Position numbers and translations under genes: made by a program
Part shown: positions 18,045-27,285 of the stretch, piece after piece
How positions within the stretch are numbered: position 1 is the stretch's first letter
How the letters are laid out: every line of letters starts with the position of its first letter
Notes under the pieces: model-generated
The model's database searches: none
Told to the model about the DNA's origin: nothing
Seen by the model: the letters and a program-made list of their open reading frames with translations, nothing else
NCBI GenBank assembly: GCA_947471745.1
Contig: CANJKZ010001146.1
Location: 1,099,501-1,163,500, forward strand
Length of the DNA stretch: 64,000 nucleotides
Origin: Closterium sp. Naga37s-1
Lineage: Eukaryota; Streptophyta; Zygnematophyceae; Desmidiales; Closteriaceae
Direction: 5' to 3'

Positions 18045-21000
18045 TTACGTAGCTTTACCCTTAGCACGGTTTGCTCCTCCCACCCCCTTTTTCTTCTCAC
18101 CACCACCACCGCCGCCGCCACCGCTGCCACCCCTCCCTCTTGCATGCTTGTTGCCATGCTTACTATTACCCTTGCCCTCCTCTCCTCTCTTGCCCTTCTC
18201 TCCTCCCTTTGCCTTTTTCTTTCCTGGCTCCTCTTCACTGGGTTGTGCATTCTTGACGTATCTGACAGGTCGAATGACCACCCCCACTGGCTTCATGACC
18301 TGCGGAAACACATGCACAGCACACGCACAGCACACGCACAGCACACGCACAACACACGCACAACACATGCACAGAAAGATGAGAAATGGAGGGATGTGTC
18401 GTCCCCGGCTTGTGTTGGCTCCTCATCAGCAGGCTGGGCATTCTTGACGTATCTGACAGGTGGGATGACCACCCCCACTGGCTTCATGACATGGGGGAAA
18501 GTAACACACACAACACACGCACAAAACACAACACACACAAATGAGAAAAGAAAAGAGTGTGCATCCCTTGCTCTCCTTGGTTGAGAGTTCTAGACATATC
18601 TGACAGGTGGAATGACCATCCCCACTGGCTTGATATCCTGTCGTAACAGCATACAACAGACATGCAATACACACAGAATACACAGCACACACAGCGGGAA
18701 CGAGGGAGAACTCCTTACTGCCTCTGCACTCCCCACTGCCTCTGCACTCCCCACTGCCTCTGCACTCCCCACTACCACTGCACTACACACTGCATTTGCA
18801 CTCACCGCTGGGCGGGTCATGGAGCGGAACGCTGCTTCTGTGTTGAAGTCCCGACCAATGGGGTTGCGGATGCTGCGTGCGTACTCCGCCCGGTTGCGGA
18901 ACATGTTGGGCAGCTCGGGCACAAAAAACTTCTCGATCTGCCCATGGGAGAGGAGAGTGCAAGGGATTGGATGGAATGAGGCAGATGGTGGAAGAAAACA
19001 TACCGTCAATCCCGAAATAAAGAAGGCAGGACAGAAACAATGTTGCAACCATCTTCCTTCTATCTACACTATGTAGGAAAGTTTTTGCAAAGTGTCATTA
19101 TCAAAAGGTTCCTACGAATGACACCGACCATTTCAAATTCTGCCCTCTCCCCCTCTCACCTTCTTATTTTCCTTCTCTGATACAATCACGTGCCTCAGCT
19201 TCGACTCCGCCCTCTGTTTCACTGTATCCAACCACCTCCTCTTCGCCCTCTCCCTCTCCTCTACTCACCAACTCACCCCTCCCCGCCCCCCCTTTTGCTC
19301 ACCTTCTTATTGTCTTTCTCCGATACAATCACATGCGTCAGCTTCTCTATCCAGTCCAGCCCTCTCCTCTCTTCCCCTCCTTTCACTCACCTTCTTATTG
19401 TCCTTCTCCGATACAATCACATGCGTCAGCTTCGAATCCGCCCTCTGCTTCACTGCTTCCATCCGCCTCCTCTTCGCCTTCTCCCTCTCCTCCTCAATCC
19501 ACTTCGGTGCCCCCTTCCGCCTCTGCACCTCCTCCCACTGCCCCCACCCGGGCAGCGTCACTGGTCCCTCCTCCCTCCCCACCTCCTTTTCCACCACTCG
19601 CTCTTTCTCCGCCTCGAATTCTGCTGCCACGTCATCACCTGCGAAGGCCAATCGCATCAGCTCATCTTGGTCTTTCTCGAACGCGCTCGCTCCGTTCCCT
19701 TCCTCTCTTCCTCCTTCTCCTCCTTCCCCTCCTCCTCCCCTGCTGGCCCGTCCTTTTCTCTTCTTACCTACCTGTTTCTCCCCTCCCTCCTCCCCCTCCT
19801 CTTCCTCCATCCCCACTCCTGCCCCCCTCTCCACCCTCTCCCCAGCATCCTCCCCCCATGCTTCATCCTCCATATAAGCATCCCCCTTGCCCTCCAAACG
19901 CATCCCCTCGTTATAAGCCACGTCATCGTCTATATCCTCCTCTCCATCCTCCCTCTCACTCTCGCTATAGTCACCCTGCAGAATCCCCACCGCTCCCTTA
20001 CCAGAACCATCATAACCCATCTTCCCCCCCTCCCCTCCCCTCGCCCTGGCCCTCTTCTTCCCCCTCTCCTCCCCCTCCGCGCCGCCTACCCTCCCCCCCT
20101 CTCTCCCCTCCTCATCCTCCTGTTCCTCCTCCCCTCCCTCCATCCTCACCCTAGTTTCACACACCCCCTTCTCCCCTCCACTCCCTGTGTGTCGCAGCAA
20201 AGCCTGCAAATCCCCATCAGGTGGGGGCACAGACACGTCTACAGGGGCTGAAGCAGAGCTGTCAGCAACAGGCAACTGCAAGGAAGGTGGGTGGGTGGGT
20301 GGGTGGGGAGATGTGAGAGAGGGTGAGACGTGAGACTGCCTGCAAATCTCCTTCCCCTGCTCCCACCTCTCTTCTCCCATCAGGCACGGGTGGTGGCACA
20401 GACACGTCTACAGGGGCTGAAGCAGAGCTGTCAGCGAGAGGTAACTGCAGAAGGGGTAGATGGGGGGGGGGGAGTTAGAGAGAGTGAGGGCTGGGAGTTG
20501 GGAAGCTAAAAAGGCGTGTATGCAGGGGGGTTTTGCAGCACATTACCCGCTTCAAAGCAGCCACTGCTGCACTTCAAAGCAGCCACTGCTGAAGGAGTAA
20601 AAGCAATGAAACTGTGAATCAACTCCCCCTTGCCGACACCTTGCAGCACGCGACCCTTTTGATTCTCACATTCATTGAGCTGATTTCTTAGAATTCTCAA
20701 AAACCAAATCATTCAGATGAACCCAACCCAACCACTCACCGCAGTGAAGGAGAACCCCTTTCCAGCTCCTAGCATCTCTTTCACCTGCCGTGCTGCCTCT
20801 CTCTCCTCCTTCAACAGCCTCCCCCCTCCCCTCCCCTCTCCCTTTCCCCCAAACTTCATCCCGCTCTTGCCCCCTCCGCTTTGCCCTCCTTCCCACCATC
20901 CTCCCCTCCCCCTTCCCCCTCTTCCTCCTCTCCGTCCTCCCCTTCCCCCTCTCTCACTGCCACCCACTCGTCTCTCTCCTCCTGCCCTTCCCCTCCCACT

Positions 21001-22017
21001 ACTCTCTCTTCCAGATTCCCAAACACCCTCCTCCCTGCTCCCACCCTCTCTCCCTCCTCCTTCTCCTCTCCCCATACTCCTCCCCCCCACCCATCACCCT
21101 CCCCTCCACCTCCCCCCTTTACCCTCCCACCCTCCCCATCCTCCCCGTCACCGTACCCAACCCCTTCCAACCCCTCCTCGAGGTCTTTAATGACTTCTAT
21201 AGCCTCTTTCTGAGCCTCTAACCTCCTCCTCTCAATAGCCTTAGCCATAAACGGCAAAGCAAAGAGACCACTCTTTGTTGCCCCATCCCCCTCCCCTCCC
21301 CCCCCCCCATCCCCTCCCTTTCTCCCCTCCCCTTCCTTTCCCTCCCGCCTCCTCCCCCTCACTCCCCCCAGACTCCTCCCCACTGCCCTCCTCTCCCCAC
21401 CCCCCCTCCCCATCCTCCTCCTCCTCCTCCTCCTCCTCCTCCTCCTCCTCCTTCTCCTCCTCCTCCTCCTCCTCCTCCTCCTCCTCCTCCTCCTCCTCCT
21501 CCTCCTCCCCCTCCTCCTCCTCCTCCTCCTCCTCCTCCTCCTCCTCCTCCTCCTCCTCCTCCTCCTCCTCCTCCTCCTCCCCCTCCCCTCTCCCAATCGT
21601 CGCAGAATGAATCTTTCTAGTCAGCATGGCATGTGTTCTTAGCTGCTCTGCTATAGCCTCTCTCGTCCCCTGCCCTCCAACCGCTGCTTTAGCCGCCATT
21701 CCCCTTTCTATAACCCTCTTAGCCCACTTGGAAGTGTTCTTATGTCGAAGGGTCATCCGCTCCTTAGCACGTAAATACTCCTGCTTTATCACAGCTTCTC
21801 TTGCTGCCTCCTTGTCCTCCCACTCCTCCTCCCCACCCGCTTCCCCTCCCGCTGCAAGCCCCATCTTTCTCTTCCTCTTTTCGGCTTTTCTTTCCATCTT
21901 GTGAAAGGTTTTGGATTTTATTTTCTTGACTCGCTTCGCCTTTGCTTCGTGCTGCAGCAGCAGCGATCGCATCTTGGCTAGTCGGTTCATTCTCTCCCGT
22001 GCTTCCTCCACTGACAT
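18045..22017 (-). CDS. UTP14: UTP14, U3 snoRNP / SSU processome factor; N-terminus missing, frame broken
   Basis: UTP14 acts in the nucleolus in 18S rRNA maturation, where it activates the helicase DHR1/DHX37. Exons on the minus strand are 20740-22017, 19391-20275, 18806-18937 and 18045-18299, joined in phase 0 by GT-AG introns. Exon A starts MSVEEARERMNRLAKMRSLL and carries the family signature EAKAKRVKKIKSKTFHK, MTLRHKNTSKWAKR and EQLRTHAMLTRKIHS. A poly-Glu run follows, then SGLFALPFMAKAIERRR. Exon B ends DSKLTHVIVSEKDNKK. Exon C is IEKFFVPELPNMFRNRAEYA to FNTEAAFRSMTRPA. Exon D has VMKPVGVVIRPVRY and a basic Gly-rich tail. Within exon A the frame shifts twice, both at G-runs (about 21300 and 20872). 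The N-terminal third of the family is not found upstream, where transposons begin. It may be a pseudogene or a gene with sequence errors and a very long first intron. Confidence 0.82.
18230..18660 (-). repeat. Three copies of the start of the UTP14 last exon
   Basis: Copies lie near 18256-18305, 18436-18490 and 18596-18645, each encoding a version of KPVGVVIPPVRYV. Only the most downstream copy (18299 and below) has an acceptor followed by a long open frame. The copy near 18600 has TAG right after PVRYV. The middle copy lacks an AG directly before GTCATG. CA-rich microsatellite lies between them. Confidence 0.8.
18308..18375. repeat. (CACACG/CAGCACA)n microsatellite in UTP14 intron
   Basis: Short imperfect units such as GCACAGCACACGCACA and ACACGCACAACACA are repeated, and again near 18507-18541. 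They sit between the exon-edge copies. Confidence 0.75.
19155..19440 (-). repeat. Three copies of the UTP14 exon B end with donor site
   Basis: The exon end encoding KLTHVIVSEKDNKK plus its donor recurs at about 19155-19260, 19298-19342 and 19385-19440. The last one belongs to the main exon. The first carries the longer adjacent segment encoding versions of the KRRRMEAVKQRADSK region. Confidence 0.8.
20195..20460 (-). repeat. Duplicated start of UTP14 exon B with acceptor
   Basis: 20195-20280 and 20372-20455 share a near-identical block encoding ADSSASAPVDVSVPPP. Both are preceded on the minus strand by a polypyrimidine-CAG acceptor. The upstream copy is followed by intron-like sequence. Confidence 0.8.
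21412..21590 (-). repeat. (GAG)n / poly-Glu microsatellite in UTP14
   Basis: This is an almost pure CTC repeat on the plus strand, interrupted only by CTT and CCC units. On the minus strand it encodes about 55 Glu residues in the UTP14 frame. Acidic runs are normal in UTP14, but this length is likely to be polymorphic. Confidence 0.92.
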
Positions 22018-22312
22018 CTGAGAGGTGAAGAGGAGGAGAGGAGGGGAAGGAGGAGGGACAAAGAGGGAAGCGGATGAGAAGCGAGCCCTGCAAGTGTCAC
22101 CTCGCATCTTGGCTAGCCGGTTCATCCTCTCTTGTGCCTCTTCCACTGACATCTGGTGGGGCAGAGGGGGGAGGAGGGCGAAAGCGGTAAGTGAGTGGCG
22201 GAGGTAGAGGAGAGAGCGTTGCCACGCTTTGCCTTTGCTTCGTGCTGCAGCAGCAGCGATCGCATCTTGGCTAGTCGGTTCTTCCACAGACATCTGTGAG
22301 AAAACAATAAGA
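21945..22312 (-). repeat. Three copies of the UTP14 exon A start
   Basis: Blocks encoding MSVEEAxERMNRLAKMR recur at 21965-22017 (main exon), 22103-22155 and 22235-22297. Each is preceded on the minus strand by a CAG acceptor. The most upstream copy skips part of the motif (MSVEEPTSQDAIAAAA in frame) yet keeps the downstream GCTGCTGCAGCACGAAG block. Confidence 0.8.
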
Positions 22313-22776
22313 GAGGGAGGAGGGTAAGAAGGGGGCAAGGAGAGGGGGAGGGCAAGAAGCGGATATTTTTTAGACGTCTCAAAAACAATCTCATGACACA
22401 GGGCAAGAAGCATGGAGGAGAGGGAATCGCTACCCGAAAGTTGGATGGTCGATAGCAATCCCAAGGTCGGTTCCCACTCTACCTTGTTTCTTCAATCAAC
22501 ATATTCAGGAAAAGGAACGAGTCGACTCAAAACCCAACAGTCGCAAAGGAGTACTCACTTTATTTAGTCGGTTTTCTCAAAGATGGTAGAAACCCTTGCA
22601 CTCTCCTCTCCCAACAGTCGCAAAGGAGTACCCCCATTGATTTCTCAACTTTCTCGCGAACAAACTCACCCTATAGTTCCAGCAGACACCAAGGTTGAGA
22701 ATGAGTTGTCTTCAATCTGGAATAACGGCTTCAAAAATTGTTACATGAATCATGCTAAGATTCGTTCATAGAGTAC
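22313..22776. other. Spacer with a local duplication and the right arm of the inverted repeat
   Basis: CCCAACAGTCGCAAAGGAGT occurs twice (near 22538 and 22610). 22640-22764 is the reverse complement of 3209-3269 joined to 15723-15803. No UTP14 N-terminal coding sequence is recognised here. Confidence 0.65.
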
Positions 22777-22999
22777 GGTTACGAGTGCAATTGAGTGAGC
22801 GAGCGAGAACTGCACTATCGAAGCAAGAGTACAATGAGCGAAGGTATGAGCGAAGAATATTTAGCGAAACTACAGTGGTAACGGTAATGTGTGGAAAATA
22901 GGGTGCGCGACGGGCCTAGCGCCGAGGTTGGGAGTTGTCGAGGCGGAGGTCCGGAGCGCGGGTTACCAACCGAACCGGGAGGTTGGGTCGCGTCGTGAA

Positions 23000-24050
23000 C
23001 GCATCTTGGGTTTACTCCTTCTCCTGGTGACCCGTCGCTGTTGCCTTGTGGCCCTTTGCCTATTAGTCCCCAAGGACGATATCCGTAATAGGACTCCGGT
23101 CTCGGACGGCGCAAAATGTCAATTTTCTCGGCGAGCGCGAGGATCTCGTTAAAATTCGAGAGCCCGTGTAGCATGATTTCGTGCGAGATGTCAGGATTCA
23201 GCCCTCCGACATAACGGTCCACCCGCTCCGCTTCGTGCATGTAGCCGACTTGCTCGCATAATGCGAGAAAACCGCTTGTGTAGTCTTGAACTGATCCGAG
23301 CTGCCGCCAAGTGCGCAGTCTCTGACGCGCCGAAATAGAAGCCGCGATCGGCTCGAAGCACGCCCGAAGCCTTGCGCACCACGCATCCCACGTGCTGTAC
23401 TGGGCTGTCTCGCAAAATGAACTCCAGGTGACGGCTGGGCCCGTGGGCCCTTCCTCTTGCGACGGTGGCTCGTATGCGTGTGGCGACGTCACGATGACTC
23501 GCCACCAATCCATGGCGGGGCCCCTCAGCAGCGAAATGGCGTAGCGAATCTTCGCTGCGTCCGACTCGACGTAATTCACGTCGAAAAAGACGTTCATCGT
23601 GAAGACCCACGATTGAACCGTCGGACCTCCACATTGGCTTGGATCGAAATAGGGCGGGCGTTGCGGCTTGAGTGGCATTGGTGCCATGATGTCGTGGTTG
23701 CCGCTTGTTGCTGCAAACTCCACGTGCCGACGAGCTTCGCGAGGTTCACGCGGGCTTGGTGGGGCCCTATTTCTCTCCATGCCAGGCATTGAATGAGCAG
23801 CGCCATCGCTGGCTACGCCTGAGCGTTGTCCCACACTGTCGTTCTGTGTCGGTGTGCCTGATGAGATGACGATCGGCTCCTCCGATTGTGCAGGTGCATT
23901 TGTTGGTGTTGTTGCATTCACCGTCGATTGCTGGCGAGCGGAGTCGCGTTCCGCCGTGAGTGTCGCAATTTCGAGTGCCGAATCTTCGAGTTGGCGCACG
24001 AGACGGTCGAGCTGTTCTTGCGTCAGTGTCGCGAGATTAATTTCAGCCAT
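23000..24050 (-). pseudogene. Gypsy-2 gag, C-terminally truncated
   Basis: Gag starts at 24050 (MAEINLATLTQEQLDRLVRQ) and is open through LTAERDSARQQ, WVFTMNVFFDVNYVES, RGPAMDWW and SVQDYTSGFLALCEQVGYM to LAEKIDILRRPRPES. It lacks the CCHC knuckle, which would lie in the deleted part. It confirms the start and the correct frame of the Gypsy-1 gag. Confidence 0.85.
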
Positions 24051-24234
24051 GGCGGGGGTGTCGGGCAAGCTCAGCAAGAGCCTCTGTCGTGGCCGTGCGT
24101 GCTTACGAGAGAGCACTTTGAGCGGCGGTGCTTGTTTCGCTGAGAGACGTCTACCCCCCAACCAAAATTGAGATAGTGGGGAAGCGAAGGTGTGGGTGCG
24201 GTCCGAGAAGAGATCGTAGGCTCTGAATACCAAG

Positions 24235-24586
24235 TGTTACGGGTGCAATTGAGTGAGCGAGCAAGAATTGCACTATCGAAGCAAGAGTACAACGAGCGAA
24301 GGTATGAGCGAAGAATATATAGCGAAACTATAGTCGTAACGGTAATGTGTGGAAAATGGGGTGCGCGACGGGCCTAGCGCCGAGGTTGGGAGTTGTCGAG
24401 GCGGAGGTCCGGAGCGCAGGTTACCAACCGAACCGTGAGGTTGGGTCGCGTCGTGAACAGCGGCGGGAACAGTGTCGAGGCGAGTGTCGCGAGTGGTAAC
24501 GGATTAATGTTGGGTGCTGTTGGCGGGAAACATTGGTGTACGCGCTGAGTAGGGACGCGAAGTAAGGAAAAGGAAATTTCCTTACA
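24235..24586 (-). repeat. Gypsy-2 5' LTR
   Basis: This 352-bp LTR (TGTTACGGG...CCTTACA) is clearly homologous to the Gypsy-1 LTRs along its whole length, with small indels. Confidence 0.88.
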
Positions 24587-24773
24587 CTTCAATTTGAAAG
24601 CCCTATTCAATATACGTGTCAAGAGCAGAATCTGAGAACACCAGTAATATTCACTGAAGGTACACCAAGAATCTCACTTAATATAATACTCATCTCCTAG
24701 CACGCGTTATCCTAAGTACAGATACTAGCACGGCACAAGAACAAATGGTTGTTTTTCTCCTGAAAGCTGTTAC
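24587..24773. other. Spacer between Gypsy-2 and Copia-2
   Basis: About 190 bases of AT-richer sequence. I see no gene or repeat. Its last five bases, GTTAC (24769-24773), are the Copia-2 target site. Confidence 0.5.
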
Positions 24774-24904
24774 TGTCAAAATGTTATATAGCTTATATTG
24801 TGTAGGCTATAGTGGGGTAGCCCATAAGGGGTACAACCCAATTAGGGTTAGTACTTGTACCCAACTCTATGCTAGTTCATCCATCCTCGTTCATTCTTTT
24901 GACA
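24774..24904 (+). repeat. Copia-2 5' LTR
   Basis: 131 bp, TGTCAAAATG...CTTTTGACA, preceded by TSD GTTAC. Confidence 0.92.
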
Positions 24905-24958
24905 TGGTTTCAGAGCAGGTCCTTCGCTAGGACCGTTTTTTTTTCCTTGGGCCCACCA
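24905..24958 (+). promoter_or_regulatory. Copia-2 PBS, hairpin and GGGCCCACCA box
   Basis: The PBS TGGTTTCAGAGCAGG is directly after the LTR. A perfect 6-bp stem GGTCCT/AGGACC with a 5-nt loop lies at 24918-24934. A T-run follows, then GGGCCCACCA at 24949-24958. Confidence 0.8.
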
Positions 24959-26062
24959 CAGCGCTACCCCGCTAGCCGCCCCTCGCGACCCTCATGCCGC
25001 GCCTCCTGCCCCTAGCGCCGCCCTCGTGCGGCCTGCCCGTCGCCCCTAGGCACGTCGACCCCCAGCCCGTCGCCCCTAGGCACGTCGACCCCCGGCCCGT
25101 CACCCCTAGGCCCGTCGACCCCCGGCCCGTCGCCCCTAGCCCCGGCCCGTCGCCCCTACGCCCGTCGCCCTAGGCCCGTCGACCCAGCTCGTCGCCCGTC
25201 GCCCCTCCTAGGACCCGCGGCCCGTAGCCCGTCGCCCCTGGCCCCGCGGCCCGTCGCCCTTAACCTAGGCCCTGGCCCCACGACCCGTCGCCCGTCGACC
25301 CCCCTAGGCCCGGCCCGTAGCCTGTCGACCCTGGCCCCGCAACCCATCGCCCCTAACCTAGGCCCCGGCCCCGCGGCCCGTCGCCCGTCGACCCCTCTAG
25401 GCCCGCCCCGTCGCCCATCGCCCCTGGCCCCGCGGCCCGTCGCCCCTAACCTAGGCCCCGGCCCGTCGCTCCTGGCCCCGCGGCCCGTTTTCCTTAGGCC
25501 CCGCGGCCCGTCGCTCGTCGCCCCCCCTAGGCCAGGCCCGTAGCCCGTCGCCCCCTGGCCCCGCGGCCCGTCGCCCCTAACATAGGCCCGGCGCGTTGCC
25601 CCTAGGCCCCGCGGCCCGTCGCCCCTAGCCCCGCGACCCGTCGCTCCTAGCCCCGCGGCCTGTCGCCCCTAGGCCCCGTGGCCCGTCTCCCCTAGGCCTC
25701 CGGCCCGTAACTCTCGGCCTCGCGGCCCGTCGCCCCTAGGCCCGCGGCCCCTCGCCCCTAGGCCCCGGCCCGTCGCCCCTAGGCCCCCGGCCCGTCGCCC
25801 CTAGACCCCACGGCCCGCCACCCCTGGGCTCCGGCCCGTCGCTCTCGGCCCCGCGGCCCGTCGCCCCAAGGCCCCCGACCCGTCGCCCCTAGGCCCCGGC
25901 CCGTCAACCCCAGGCCCCGCACGCCGCTTCTTACGTGCTGCTGCTGCTGCTACTGCCCTGCTTGCTGCCCCCTCTCTGCTGCTTCTGCGTGCTGCTGCTA
26001 CTACTGCTGCTGCTGCTACTGCTGCCTGCCCTGCTTCCCCCCGCTCTTCTTACTGCGCCACT
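24959..26062 (+). repeat. Copia-2 C-rich leader minisatellite
   Basis: About 1 kb of irregular tandem units around CCCGGCCCGTCGCCCCTAGG (about 21 bp), ending in CTGCTGCTACTG repeats just before gag. The G/C strand bias is extreme: the sense strand is C-rich. Confidence 0.85.
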
Positions 26063-27285
26063 ATGGCTTCACTTCGAGTTCTCGCGTTCGATCATGAGGG
26101 CAGACCGATTCAGTTTGACACGTGGCTCGACGACCTGCAGCTGTACCTACTGAGCGATTCTAAGGACAGTGTTTCGCTGTTTGACCTCACGTCTGGCGCC
26201 GCTACCGCCCCTCCCGCAACAGCTGACAGTGCGACTCGCTCACAGTGGCTTACTCGCGACGCTGCTGCCCGCTTAGCCATTTGCAACCACCTGCCGTTAG
26301 CCAAATGCGCTCACTTCAGACAGCACAGGACGGCACAGGCGCTGTACGATGCTGTAGTCGCTCGCTACTCCTCGCCTGCCACTGCTGCTCTAGGCAGCCT
26401 CCTCCTGCCTTTGCCACAGTAGAGGACCTTGTTTCCCACCTGCGCACCAGCGACGCTCGCTACCGTGCTACCGTCCCTGCTGAGTTCCTTCACAGGAACC
26501 AACCCCCGATGTTCATCACCCTCTAATTCTTAGTCACCTGCCTCCTTGACTCTCTTCGCTCTGTCAGGGACCACTTTCTCTCACTTGACCCCACCTCCCT
26601 CACTGTTCACCTACTCGAGCAGCACCTCCTCGCAGCTGAGACTAGTGCAGTTGCTGTAGGTGCTGCTCGCGGCACTCCGCGCCCGCCCTTCTTTGAGGGG
26701 TGCTCCCCCTCCCCCCTTGCCCCCTCCTACGCCTCTGCTGCTGCTGCAGACGTCCCTGCTGCTGAGAACGTCGGGGCTCCTTCTGCTAGTGGGAAGCACC
26801 GCAGCGGCAAGGGCAAGGGTGGCAGGGGTGGTGGCGGTGGCAGCGGGGGTGGTGGTGGGGGCAGTAGTGGAGGTAGTGGAGGTGGTGGCAGCGGTGGGAG
26901 TGATGGCGGGAGTGGGGGCTCTGGTGGCGGCGGTGGAGGCAGCGGTGGGAGTGGCGGTAGTGGCAGCAGTGGGACTAGTGGCGGCAGGACTAGAGCTCTG
27001 CGTGGAGGTTCTGGAGGTGGCCAGAGGCAGCAGCAGCAGCTCGGAGCGAGATCCAGTCGCCCCAGCAGCTTCGTGAATGGTTGTTTCAGCGTGGGACGTC
27101 TGGGGGTACTGGTAGGTGCCCGTATGTCATTCGCACGGGTGACCGTGCTGGTCAGACATGCGGGAGGTTTCACACTCAGCACCACTGCTTCTCCCGCCTC
27201 GACGTCGCTTGGCGTGCTGAGTTTGGTGACGAGGTTGAGCGCCCCCGCTGGGCAGAACTGCTTAGGTCTGGAGTTGCTATCTGTG
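26063..27285 (+). pseudogene. Copia-2 gag
   Basis: It starts MASLRVLAFDHEGRPIQFDT and WLDDLQLYLL, typical of this copia group. It is open to 26422, where a deletion removes the LPYLFPELSA segment and shifts the frame. It resumes at EDLVSHLRTSDARYRA and has a TAA where related copies read TLYFIVTRLP. It has a Gly-rich tract (26820-26990) and the CX13CX3HX4C motif at about 27117-27191. Confidence 0.82.

Larger units (their letters stand above)
22777..24586 (-). mobile_element. Gypsy-2: deleted chromovirus, 5' LTR, gag and partial 3' LTR
   Basis: This is the same family as Gypsy-1. The 5' LTR is complete (24235-24586, 352 bp, ending TTACA). Gag is intact for about 350 codons. At about 23000 gag passes into LTR sequence that runs to 22777, so protease through chromodomain and part of the 3' LTR are deleted. 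The outer LTR base is G instead of T. No matching TSD is seen: 22772-22776 and 24587-24591 differ. Confidence 0.85.

Noticed and set aside
19190-20251. 353-codon Pro/Leu-rich plus-strand ORF
   Set aside because: It is antisense to the UTP14 exon, which has clear family motifs and splice sites.
20717-21610. Pro/Ser-rich plus-strand ORFs over the CTC repeat
   Set aside because: They are antisense to the poly-Glu part of UTP14 and are products of low complexity.
25156-25347. Minus-strand ORF in the Copia-2 leader
   Set aside because: It is antisense to the C-rich array and has only repeat-derived composition.
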